This document shows, in pieces, positions 25,794 to 37,200 of a DNA stretch of 64,000 bases. The stretch is from the NCBI GenBank assembly GCA_036785705.1, contig JAWUZG010000005.1:1178001-1242000 (forward strand). The letters run 5' to 3'. The notes under the pieces were generated by a model. That model made no database searches and was not told where the DNA came from. It was given only the letters and a program-made list of their open reading frames with translations. The stretch comes from Acanthornis magna (lineage: Eukaryota; Chordata; Aves; Passeriformes; Acanthizidae). A program made the translations under genes and the position numbers. Position 1 is the first letter of the stretch. Each line of letters starts with the position of its first letter.

Positions 25794-26024
25794 TTAAAAA
25801 GTAGTATCAAACACTTTTTCTTGATTATCTTCTTCCAATTCTTCTTCACTTTGTGGAGGTTTATGATTTGATTTTCCACTGTCAGATGCCAGGGAAGAGG
25901 GGGCAGAACTGTGGTCTCCATCTTCACTGATTTTCCCTTTCATGGCTTCCTGTACGAACTCCAGAATTTCCAAAGGCAGTCTTTTGAATTTGTCTTGATA
26001 TTCCTGATCAAGTTCCACCTGCAA
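25794..26024 (-). CDS. PLCB1: Terminal coding exon of phospholipase C beta-1, 'a' splice form (C-terminal 76 residues)
   Basis: This exon encodes the extreme C-terminus of PLC-beta1, the Gq-activated enzyme that cleaves PIP2 into IP3 and diacylglycerol at the plasma membrane. The translation opens with [11 protein letters not shown] and continues through [20 protein letters not shown], which I recognise from mammalian PLCB1. An acidic Ser/Glu-rich stretch follows, and the protein ends in V-F-D-T-T-F before a TAA stop (complement of 25794-25796). The exon starts in phase 0 after an acceptor TAG at 26025-26027. The first codon is TTG (Leu), so this is an internal exon and not a start. From memory, the human 'a' tail unique to this exon is about 75 residues, against 76 here, and that favours the 26024 boundary over the in-frame CAG 6 nt further on. 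The catalytic X/Y barrel, PH, C2 and most of the coiled-coil domain lie in exons outside the window. Mammalian tails end D-T-P-L, so the last two residues differ here. Identity is very secure; only the exact exon start is open. Confidence 0.93.
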   Translation of the reverse strand: MQVELDQEYQDKFKRLPLEILEFVQEAMKGKISEDGDHSSAPSSLASDSGKSNHKPPQSEEELEEDNQEKVFDTTF

Positions 26025-26046
26025 CTACAACAAAAGAGACAAGCTG
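26025..26046 (-). promoter_or_regulatory. PLCB1: Splice acceptor of the last PLCB1 exon, with tandem AGs
   Basis: In the gene's sense a pyrimidine-rich stretch (TCTCTTTTGTTG) runs into TAG at 26025-26027. It is followed six bases later by CAG at 26019-26021, and both leave the frame intact. Use of TAG gives a tail starting L-Q-V-E-L; use of CAG gives V-E-L. The mammalian 'a' tail, as I recall it, keeps L-Q after the shared D-E-K-P-K, which supports TAG as the main site. Confidence 0.75.
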
Positions 26047-29000
26047 CCTTCAGGTGTATCTAATGTGAGCAGTGCTACAGGACGGGGAAAGTACCACACC
26101 AGGCAGGAGGGGAATTAACACCGCGCTTTTGCACAATCCAGGAATGTATTCCCTCCTTTCCCATATTAGCGCCACGCATCCAAGGTGCCTATTCATTTCC
26201 ATGCAGTCATTGCAAAGCTGAAGGAACGTGCAGTCATAAGGCTGGTTTTGGGTACCATCCTTGGGTACCCAAATCCTTAAAATACATGTGGATTTAACCA
26301 TAGTGGTGTCCATACTCCCACTGGCTTTGACAAGACCCTGTTCAAGTGTAGTATGGATCACAGATAAGGCTTTGAAAGAGCAAGGCCTTCATGGAGCTTC
26401 AGGTAGTTAATCACACGTCAAACACACCACAAACATTGCTCTGAGAACAATAAAACAACTTTTGCCAGATTTCTTGGGTTGGAGAAACCATTAGGAAAAA
26501 GTCAGTTGTCAAAGGGACTCAAAGAGGGAGGGAAAACAAGTTAAATTACATTTCTTAGGGCTAGATCATGGAAAGTTACGTTATCGGATTAATGCAGAAT
26601 GTGTCTTGGACATTACTGGGGGAAAAGTGTCATATCATCAACAGGATGCAAAAGGCATGCAGAAAGAAATCTGGCTATCAGTCTTCAGGAAGCAGTGGGT
26701 CCTTTCCCAGTATTTATTTGTATAGCCTTTGTTTTTAGTGCCCATATTAGGATCTGCATGATCCGTTATTTTAAAAACGTTAATGTGTATGAAAGTTTCA
26801 ACTGAAGACAAAGCCAATTTTTTCATCATGACCAATATGAGCACAGCAGGAAGCAAAAGGGGTGAGTTCCAAAGCCAAACCCACTCCATCTGTCCGTCCA
26901 CCCATCCATCTACCCACCTTCTTAAAAAGAGGGAGTCAGGTTCTGCTAACTGTAGCTGCAGCAGTTTTGCAATAGTTTCTTAGGCAATTGTGTTCTCAGC
27001 TATATATTTTTCCAGGATTTCCAGGATAGAGGTGCTGGGAATTCTGACCCTTCAGCTCTGTGTCTGAGTCTATCCTATGCAGTTTCAGGTCTCCTTCACC
27101 CTACTGCAACAGCTCTCAACAGGCAATATAAATTTTTACTTGAACATTAGGTCCTACCCTAGTCTTACCATCCTTGACCTGTCCACACACACCATATGAC
27201 TTTATCACTACCCCTCCCTCTGAGCCCTTCCAATCCCATTCCCCGTGCTTCTGTCCTGGTTTCCATCCTGCATCTCTGACTTTATTTTTGTGAGGCCTTT
27301 TCTCCTTTCTCCTGATGTGCAAATCAATGTCCTTAGCTCACCCGGTCTAGTTCTACATTCCTTAATTAGACAAATTCTGCAGCTTTTCTTCCTCAGGATT
27401 TAAGATCTGTCTTTTTCCTTTTGGTTTCCCTGCTAAAGCTCTTTTCCTGCCTTCTTTCTGGCAGTTTTCCTGATGTCCTGGCCTCGGTTTTCCACCTCAG
27501 ATAAAAACCAAGTCTGAGGCACGAACAGTTCCATTAAAACACACCCTGCCTCTAAAACATATATTTCTATCAACTAGAAATACATAGTTGTCACTGTGGT
27601 AGTTGGTCAGTGCCAGAACACCCTTCTCCTTTTCCTGAAGCCCTCTGTTTTCTGGCTTTATGTCTAGATAGAAATTTCTGAAGGGGTCCTCCTTTTGTCT
27701 CCATTTTGCAAACACTTCCACAAGTACAGGAATTACCAGAGGAACAGTGCCATAGGTGGCTGGTGGAGAAAACTGAAAAATGATGCTGATCATCCCTCAG
27801 TGCCCTGCTCAGCACAGCCCCGGGACTCCGCTCCTGCTGCCCAGGGAGCTCCCCAGCCCCTGAGAGGTCCCATCCTGGTGGGAGCATCGGTGCACGGCAC
27901 TCACCGAGGCCGTGCTGCACACCCAAAGGTTCAGTTCTGGGCAAAAGGTCTTCCTTCATGGTGCAGTCGTGCTTGGGGTTACAGTTCATGGCTAAATACC
28001 TGCCCTGCCTAAAAACAGGTGCTGCATTTCCCCCACCTCATTGTCATACGTGGCTTTACTGAATTCGTGAATTTTGGGCACCTCAGGTATAGAAGAAGGT
28101 GTGTAAGTCAGGGAAAGTCTCCTGGCTCTCAAGTTCCTTCAGAACCTTGATTTGCTTAATTAGGTTTAAGAGCAAAAGAAATACTTGAAATCCCTCAGAA
28201 ACTGAACGTTATCTGAACCCAGTGCAACCATAAGCATGTTGTTAGATAACAATTGTGTCTGGTATTCTCCTCCTAAAATGCCTCCAGTGGCTAATCCCCC
28301 CCAAGCCGAGCGTTTAATAGAAATGACATGAACCTGGAGCTCCCTTTCTGTCTCCAGAGACAGCCTATATAGATATCTAATCATGAGAAGGTTGAAGTTG
28401 GTTGAGAAGGAGGAGACAGCAGACAAGGAGGGTTGATTAAAACTGCAACAATGTGTAAAAATTAGTTTTCTTTTTGACTCCAAAGGCACTGTCAGTTCTT
28501 CCCCTTGCTCAGCATCTCACCAGCCCCTCGGATCCCATCCGTTCCCTGACCCCTGAGCTACCACACAAGGTTAAAGAGACAGGTTGCCTGCATAAAACCA
28601 GCTGCCCTAAAAAATCCAGCTGTTTTCCTTTAAAAGCCTCCAGTGTCCTTCTGTATATCGTGTGGCTTTACAGGGACATTACAGTTGATGGCAATGAATG
28701 GGAAGCTGCCCGGCCAGCAGCAGCAGTGGCCACACACATCTCTCATTGGCTTGCTGATGGCAACCCAAAGTGCCACAGTGTGCAGAGAAAACCTCTCTGT
28801 CCAAGCAGCACCTCAGCAGGCTCCAGCCCAGGGTGGCCTTCCTGCCCAGTTCGCTGTCCCCTTGGATTGCTTCCCATCACAAGTCCACCTACCCCAATTT
28901 CTCAGCTGTCTAGCTACTGAACAAGGTGACCTACACTTGCTGTTAGGATTTTGGAGTCAGACAAGGGGGGGAAATGAGACCGATGATTAGACGGACAGAT

Positions 29001-32000
29001 CGTTATCTGGACCACTGTCCTCATTAACACGTAACAACCTTCTTCCTTCTGTTCTCTCACTATCTGCCCTGTGTCCTCTCCAACTCCCAACAAAAACATT
29101 GAATGTCACCTCCACGTGGCTTTAGTGTCCCACAGCTGGACACAGCATTTCTCGTTCAGGTAGGTCTCACTCCCATGTACTTTACTGACAGACTATATAA
29201 AGTTTATAATTTAAAATCCAGAGCCATCATTAGGTGTTTGCAGGGGGTCCTTGGGGACACGACATGAATGTGTCAGTCACTCTTGATGGCCGTGGCCAGA
29301 AGCTCTTGAAGGTGTGCTTCAATCCACCTGCTCTGTATTTTTTCACCTGACAGTGCAAGTTAAAAAATGCCAGCTGATGCTCACATCAGCTTTACACAAA
29401 AACTGCCCTGGACAAACACCACCATCTGCACCTGGAGCACAAGCAGCAGAGCCCTGAGCTGGGGGACAGGACACGAGCAGGGCTTTACGAGGGAGCAGAG
29501 CTCCCTGTGGGCAGCCAGCTGCCCAGCTCATGGCTCGTGTTCCCTCCCAGTTCAGAGGGCTCTTTGGCATCCTCGGCTACAACCGCTTTCCAAAAAGGGT
29601 CATCAGTCACGGAAAGGCCTTGCAGCCCTTCCTTGGAATGTGGGAGGGGAAAATGATTATGGCTGTTCAGCTTAAAGCAAGGAAAACACACTCAGAAAAG
29701 GAAACAGATGGTATTATTAAAACTATTTATATATACCTAGGTGTTATTATTAAAACTACCAAGTTAACAGAATGACACAGCACTAAAAGCAGTGACTGTG
29801 ATCAATAAAGGATAACAGAAGCAGAGGTTGTGGGTTTAGATGCTCCTGACCAAGCCCCTGTAGCCTTTTGCATGCTTGCAATGTGATCTAATGAACTTCT
29901 GTTTCTCCCAAGAGCAAAAATAAAGCTGTCACGTGGGAAACGCAGTGTGCTGCCAGCACAAGTGACAGGAGGGCTTCAAGACAAGAGGTGGACACCCAGC
30001 TGGCCCGACAGCCCTGCTCCCATCTCACCTCCTGCCCCGAGGGAAAGGGAAATGGGGGGAAACACGTCCAGCCCGTCTCCCTTCCTGCAACACCTTTGAA
30101 GTGGCTAATGTGAACATCGCTGCTCCTTCCCGTTGTGCCTTGAGAGGAGCCTTTCGGAAGTCACCAACCCCAGGGCTTTCCGAACCCTTTTCCGCTCTCT
30201 GCCGTCCCCACGCAGCTTGGGACACCGCGTGCTCGGCCTGTGACCTCGGAGCGTCCTCCTCCTGCTGTGACATCTCAGCTGATGCACAGCCAGCCCACTT
30301 CCACACAGACTGGGATTCGTTCCAGCTCGCATGGCTTTTTAAAAATATATTTGCATCTCAAAAATAACGTGAGGGTCGCTACTTAAAAAGCATCTAGAGA
30401 ATTAATCTTCAGCCGAAAACGTTTTGAGAAAGTTATCTACGAAATACAACTGGTTCCACATTTTGGTGAAAAAACGCCACCAAAATGCACTTTTGCATCA
30501 AAAACATTAATTATGGCCGTATTTGTTTTGATTAAGTTCTTCCACTGCAAAAATTTGATATGACTCCAAATAAGTCACTCTTTTAAGTCTCAGATTTTTC
30601 CATTCCACTGGGAATTTCTCTCTAAGGGCAGGTTTTTGAGTTTTGTGGTTTTGTTATACCTCCTTTTAAATTTATCTTATTTTGTTTTCCAGATCACTTT
30701 CTTTCGCTGAATGATGCAGTGAATTATGAATGAAAAACTATTCAAATATCCTGGTTCAACAATCCAGGTAAAAGTAGACTCCCGGGACGAAATAGTTTGG
30801 TATTTCCAACAATCTCTGACCTTTCCAACAGCAAACTCTTTATTCTCAAGGTTTTTCACAACTTTTGAGTTAAGATTTCAAACGTGAGCTATTTTAGAGT
30901 TGTGTTATTTCCCCTTGAGGCAGAGGGCAGCAAAATATACATAAAAATTAATCTTTTTGGTATTTGAATATTGTATTTATTCACCAGCTGAAATGTGATA
31001 CTTATTTGTACCCATAATTACCGTGGCACGACTCACATGCAGGATATCATTTAATTCCACATAGACAGCACCTGTTCTTTTTGTTTTACTCATGAGAAAC
31101 TCAACTGCATTCATTTCTTCTGTGCAATTTCAGCAGAACTTATTTTGACAAGAGGCAGGAACTGGTCACTACACAATTCGGAACAAAAGGGGGGCTGCAA
31201 CCTCTCCAGGGAATTTCTGTTTAGCGAAGCTCCCGTTTTCCTCATCACATGTCACTGGAAATGTTTATTTTGTTAACACCAGCAACACTGATATTTTCAG
31301 TGGTCAGTGAAACCATATTGCAACAGCAGCACTGCTCTGGGATTGGGACTCCTTTCTCACTCCTCCCCTCCTTCTCTAAATCTGCTAAAGCTACAAATAC
31401 TTATTTTTCTTCCTGCAAATATTTGACCCATGTGCCTAAAGATAATTTTAAATAGAGGATTTGGGGCTTTTAAGCCTGCATCAGACAACAAATATGCATA
31501 ATGTCAGCGACCTCAATTTAGCTTCTGAAATAGCACATAGAGGACTCCCAGATTAAGGGTACAGAGAGCAAGAAGGCTGCTGCTCCTCTGCTTTTCATTT
31601 TCAGAGCTTACTTAATTAGAAAGCCATTCTGGAGGGATACAGCATTAAAAGACATAGGGGTAGCAAGAACTGTTAAAAGCAGATGGAGGCTCAGTAACAG
31701 GGAGAGTGAAATTGAGGAACAGAGCTCAGGGATCAAGTGATTTATAGGCAACAATTTTTGTTTAATTGGAAACAGTAGGAGTTCCCTATTAAGGACCATG
31801 TTATTCCCTCCACTAAGCAGATTTCTGCTGGGAAGGCAAAGGAGTAACCACTGCTCAGCTGTCCTCGTGGCTCAAGGCCACAGTCCCTCTGCAGCACTCG
31901 TTGGAGACAGGGATCTCAGGTGAGGATCTCAGGGGGGTTGGAGGGACCCGGGACTCCTGCGCAGGCCCTTCCCACAGCTGCCATGCCCAGCTCTGCCCTC

Positions 32001-33713
32001 TGGAAAAAAGGTCCTGAGGCAGCAGCTGGGGAACAGCAGCTTCTTGGGGAGCTGTTTGCCCAGGCCTGGGGAGGGAGTTAGCTCTGCACGCGCCGAGGGC
32101 ACCTAAATGCTCTTTTTTTCTCCCAGTGACATCAAACAAGTGCATAAAGGGACATGCCACCATGTTAACATTTGGGCTTAACACAGCTTAAGGACAACAT
32201 TGCTAACCCTGAAATGAAGCTACTCAGGTAGGCAAGGTTTTCTCCCAGAAGCTGTGGGAGTGTGGAATCATTAAGGAGAGCCGAAGGGCACTTGGTGTCT
32301 GAGGTGGCACAAGGAGCAGCAGGGCACCAGGTAAACAACAGCGGGAAATGCCTCCATGCCGACTGGAAAGCTCCCGTTAATGAGCCCTGTCCTCAGACAA
32401 GGACATCTCTGCCTTCTCAAACAATGGGCACTTTTCAGAGCACCAGACACACGAGGCACACTAATTCCCAGCCTCCCTTGCCTCCCCACCGGAAGGTGAT
32501 GCTCCCCTAGTCCTTCACACAAGGTCAAACCCATCAGGCCGATCTCCCCGTCCCATAAATTCTCCGTGCTGTTCCTGAGATGAGGGGCACCGGCTCAGCC
32601 ACAGTTTTGACTGATCCACCAGTGCCCCTCTGCCTTCCCAGGCCAACAGGCTGCACAGTGCAGACACTCTCCTTGAGAAAAGCACCAGCAATCACCTGCA
32701 GCACGTCACAAGCCACGGAGCAGATAACACATCCTGTTATCTCCCCTTGTACAGACACTTCCCCTCCGACTGCCTCCCTTATCTGCCATGTTTCAGCTCA
32801 GTGTCCCTTCCTATTAAAGCAAAGGTGATTTGCTCTGCCTCCCCGAGGGTACAACAAGTCCCCATATAAATAAATATAAAATCCCCTTTAATATCTGCTG
32901 TCTTAAGGCACTAGACTGTAACCTTGGGGCCCCCATCAATCTGTGTCTCCGCCTTTATTAACTGCAACCTCAATTAAACCAATGGGACCATGAGGAAACC
33001 TGGGACCTGGGCTACTGGATTTTCACACTCTAATAAGGAAACTCATACCTACTTTCTGTACAGTAAACCAACACTTGCTCCAATAACTGATTAAAAATAA
33101 ATACTTGGGTGATGGGATGCCCATCAGTGCTGCCTGGGTTACACACATATTAAACACACACCTGTAAAGTACCTCTGCTGAAACCTTCTGGTTTAGAGAA
33201 GGTCCTTACAGGAAAAGCCTAAACTGGGGATCTTTTCCTACTGGCAATTGTATTATTAGCAGCAATTTCAGATCTCTTGCATTTACTTTAAAGAAATTAT
33301 TTAAAGAAATAGCTTGTACTGAATCCTATGGGAGGATTTTCTTCACAGTAACTCGTTTCCTGTTTCTTCAAAAGCACTGCAGTTTATTCTCATGCAAAGC
33401 CTGGCTCTGTGTCTTGTAAGCTGCATACTTGGAATTACTCCTCTTTCTGATGATTATTTCATGTAACAGTTTGCTTTTGTGGATAAAATGCTTTCTTAAG
33501 CAGTCAAGTGGCTCTTAGATGACTCCATAAATGCATGACATATGCACCTCATGATGCATATAAATAAAAATAATTTGAGATAGAATGGACAGGAAAAAAG
33601 TCCCCTTTCAATGGGCATTTTAAGGCTAGATTGTCAGATTCTATTCTTTTTCATCATCACTGGAGTAAGCTATCTTCACTGTAAGCAAAGGAGAATCTGC
33701 TCAGTTTCCATGG

Positions 33714-33748
33714 AATAAATCCAGAGAAACTCCACTGAAGGCTCATCT
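33714..33748. repeat. Possible ancient amniote repeat fragment
   Basis: 'AATAAATCCAGAGAAACTCC' followed by 'ACTGAAGG' resembles the recurrent amniote repeat text 'GTAAATCCAGAGTAACTCCA...TTGAAGTCAATGG'. It is short and diverged, in PLCB1 intron. Confidence 0.3.
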
Positions 33749-33870
33749 ATCGGCAGATACAGCCCTTAGTTTGTTGGAGTGGATCCAGGGTAAATAACTC
33801 GAGTGACTGAGCTCAAAGACAGCTTCTTCACTGGTCCTTTTTTAAAGTGCTGTCCATATTTTGGATACTG

Positions 33871-33893
33871 CAAAACAAACAAACAAACAAAAA
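33871..33893. repeat. (AAAC)n simple repeat
   Basis: About five AAAC units on the plus strand within the PLCB1 intron. Confidence 0.75.
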
Positions 33894-34115
33894 TCCGAGC
33901 AGCTATTACCTTCTAACGAGCAATTTTTTTCCACTTCCACGATGCCTCCAAGGCAGCCTATAAACAGGCAGCTGACTGTCCAACAGCACAGGCCTTCCAA
34001 GACTAGCAGTATTGTAATTCCCATCTCAAGAGGTCATGACAGTCCCTTGGAAACCCATTTTAAATGACATCGTGAAGCTACAACAGCAACAGTATATTCC
34101 AGAAATATTTCAAAG

Positions 34116-34200
34116 CCCGGGCGGACCGGAGAACGCGGGACTCGGAGCTGTGCAGTGCCACGGCAGCAGAGCACAGTGTCCCCGGGGGGGCCATGGAGTC
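34116..34200. other. Small CpG-rich patch in PLCB1 intron
   Basis: CCCGGGCGGACCGGAGAACG and the following bases carry several CpGs within about 35 bp, in a setting where CpG is scarce. It is far too short for a standard CpG island. I cannot assign a function. Confidence 0.4.
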
Positions 34201-37200
34201 TGCAGGGCCACTTAATATATAATGTCTTTTGCCTAAAAGTGGTGCTGTCCCCAAAAGTGAGAGATTCTGGCTATTTTTAAAAGAGGAGAGACAACAAAAT
34301 AAAGTTTCAGGTGCTTAAGGCTTCCTGTGTGAGTGCTCAGGAGCTGGCAAAGTACAGGTCTGAAAAAAAGGTGGCAGAACCCACAGCACATCTTTTGGAT
34401 CCTCACCTAAATTGAACTCTGAATTCAGTTTAACAAAGCACTTTCCAGTCTCTCACATCCACCTTGCTAATAGATAATTACGGTGTTGCCTGTGTCTGAC
34501 TCTTGGCGGGATGTCTCTAACAGGTCCCATCAGTATCACAGAAAACTCTCTGAGCGCAGAGATTTCTCCTCAAATACGACAATGAGAAGGAAATAAATAA
34601 TCTATTTCTCTGTCTCTCTCTAGTGGCATCACTGTGCTCCTCAAAGGAAAAGGAACAGTTCACCCTATGATTAAGTCTGGCACCTCCTTTCACTGCCATC
34701 CCCTGCTCTGCCCTTCCTGCTCGGCCCCAACTCTTGAGCCTGTTTCGAGTAATAGGAGCTCCAAACACACACTGAGGTCTGTGTCTCTCGAGACGGCACC
34801 TTTCTTGAGGTACACACTCACTCTAATTTCCATGTCATTGGTAATTGTCAGGGAGCTGCATGGAGGTTTAGAAGTAAGCCATCATTAGCTCAGAAATAAT
34901 CACACTGATAAAGCCTCTGCTGCACTTTGAAGTTTACCTTGCACTCACTGTAGCTCTCCACGCCAGAGAGCCTCTGCAGGAGGGAGCCTCACTGAAAAGT
35001 CTGCTTGGAAAATTACTGAGCAGTCAGTCCTTCTCCTAATATCCTGTTAAAAATGAATGTTTTTAGACTAGAAAGTAAGCACACTCTGAATAAAGATCAA
35101 AGCCTTAGAAGTTTCTTTGAAAATCTTTTCAAGTAGTTGCAGTTCTGTAATCCCTTGTAACAACGAAGGCTATTCCAAAATATTTCCTAACTCATTAACA
35201 ACATGAATCTGGCTTCCTCTTCACTATTAGCAGAGATTTTTGCATTGACTCTCCCCAAATAATGAGCCAATTTAGTGACAGACCCATTAGTTTTTAACGT
35301 AACAGGCTAATGAAAAAAAATCCATTCACGACCTGGCAGAAGTTTAACAGCGGAGAGAGAGCTGCTATCCCTTATTTTCCATCTTCCAGAAACGATGGCT
35401 CAGTATTTTGGCCTTTGTACTTCCAAATGTCAGGGAAGCTTTGAGGCTGAGTTTAACAATGACAAAAAGCTGGGACCTGATTCAAATTTATGTGTTGATG
35501 TATATGTTCATTATTATCTGATGACCATCAAATGGAGATGTATCACTGCTACTGAGGACTCTGAGTCTGGTAAGTTCACGCTGGCTCTGTGTTTATATGC
35601 TGTGATTATCTTCACATCCGTATACTTCCACCATGAGTTCATCCATAGATCCACCACTTCTCGTCATTTCATGTGTGTGTATTACACAACACACTTGGTT
35701 TTTTTCTTAACTGAGAAGCAAAATTAGTGTAGAGTTTTAACTGCAACTATTAAAAACTTTAATGTAAGAGCAGCTCTGCCCACAGGTTCAACCTAATTAA
35801 AAATAGCTGGAAGGTTTTTACTTCCTGATACTACAATGAGTTTTAAAGGAAAAAACCCTCCTCTTGTTGTCTGTACTGCTATTACTGGATTAAGCAGTAC
35901 TATGCAATGGGAGGTTAATGGAGCCATCCTCATGATTAAGTTCAAGGGATTAATAGTTCAGTTCAGTTGTTTTTCATTTAAACATTTTCTCCAAAGTTCA
36001 TATTAACGCTGACTGCTGCAAACTTAGGCAACTCTCTAATTACCCATCAAGTTTAAATGACCCATGCAGAAAACTTTATTCCAGTGATGTTCAGCATCCC
36101 ACAATGCAAAAATTGACATATAAGGTAATTTAATGAAGCCAGATCAACAAGACAAAGCCATCCCACTGCTGCCCAGAGCAGCGTGAACTCATAAAGCACA
36201 TACCCAAAGTTCACTTCAGTCTACAGGACAGTGATTGGCTTTGATGGGGTTTGGATCTACACTTTGGATCTACAACCACACAAGTACAGATGCAAACTGA
36301 CCAGATCAAGTGAAGGAACTGCTGGCACAAAAAGGCATGAAGTGCTTGCTCCTTGCCCAGCAGAGATCTGGGAATAAACTGCCTCAAAGTAAGAGGTGCA
36401 AAAGCCCTGTTTCAGTGGCTCAGGATTTTCACCTGAAAATCACTCTCTTTTTAATTTAATCAAACTGCAAGGCATGAAGGAGTCTAGAAAAAGGGACCAG
36501 GTTGGTGCTTAAAATCCAAGCCTTCTCCAACAGATGAGATAACAAATTCCCATAGAGAAAGGCAGAAGCCTTTCTCATGGCCAGACCTTGTTCCCTTTGT
36601 GTACAACCTGATCTGAGTTTCTGTCCAGCACTGGAGCTCCATGAACAAGGGAAACCACCGAGGGTGTTTTTCCCTCCTAATGCCTGTTCTGGGTGAGGAA
36701 CTGCCTCCCTGCTCATGCTGCAGCCCAAGCAGCCTCCCACCCTCTTCTCAGGGGTGCTGGGGTGTGTTCAGTGAGCTGCTGTGACAGAAAACGTGTGTCA
36801 CAGTGCCTGTGTGCCAGTCTGTGCCGTGGAACTCCTTCCATCTTGCCAAGCAGCTGCACACCCTGAAAGTCTCCTTGAACACATCTCTTCATGATATTGC
36901 CATTGAGTTCTGTGGTCAGACCTTGCCATGGCCAGGAAAAGGGATATACAATTCCCTAGAAGCCAGCAGAGACAGGACAATAAAGGACACCACAGCTTCA
37001 AACTACTTGGAGAATCCGTTCCTCTGGTGCCTCCTGTCCCCACTGAGGCCACAGCACGAGAAGGTCACTCTGGGGTCTCCCCCACACCTCAAGCCTATTG
37101 CAGGAACCGTGAGCTCTTCCAGCGACATCACCATGTGCTGGATCTGGTCCCTGGCTTCTCTCCCCCTGAACTTAATACAGTTCATCAAAGTTTAGTTCAC

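Noticed and set aside
35395..35727. 110-codon plus-strand frame with a hydrophobic stretch
   Set aside because: Unrecognised, antisense within the PLCB1 intron, and length is within chance expectation.
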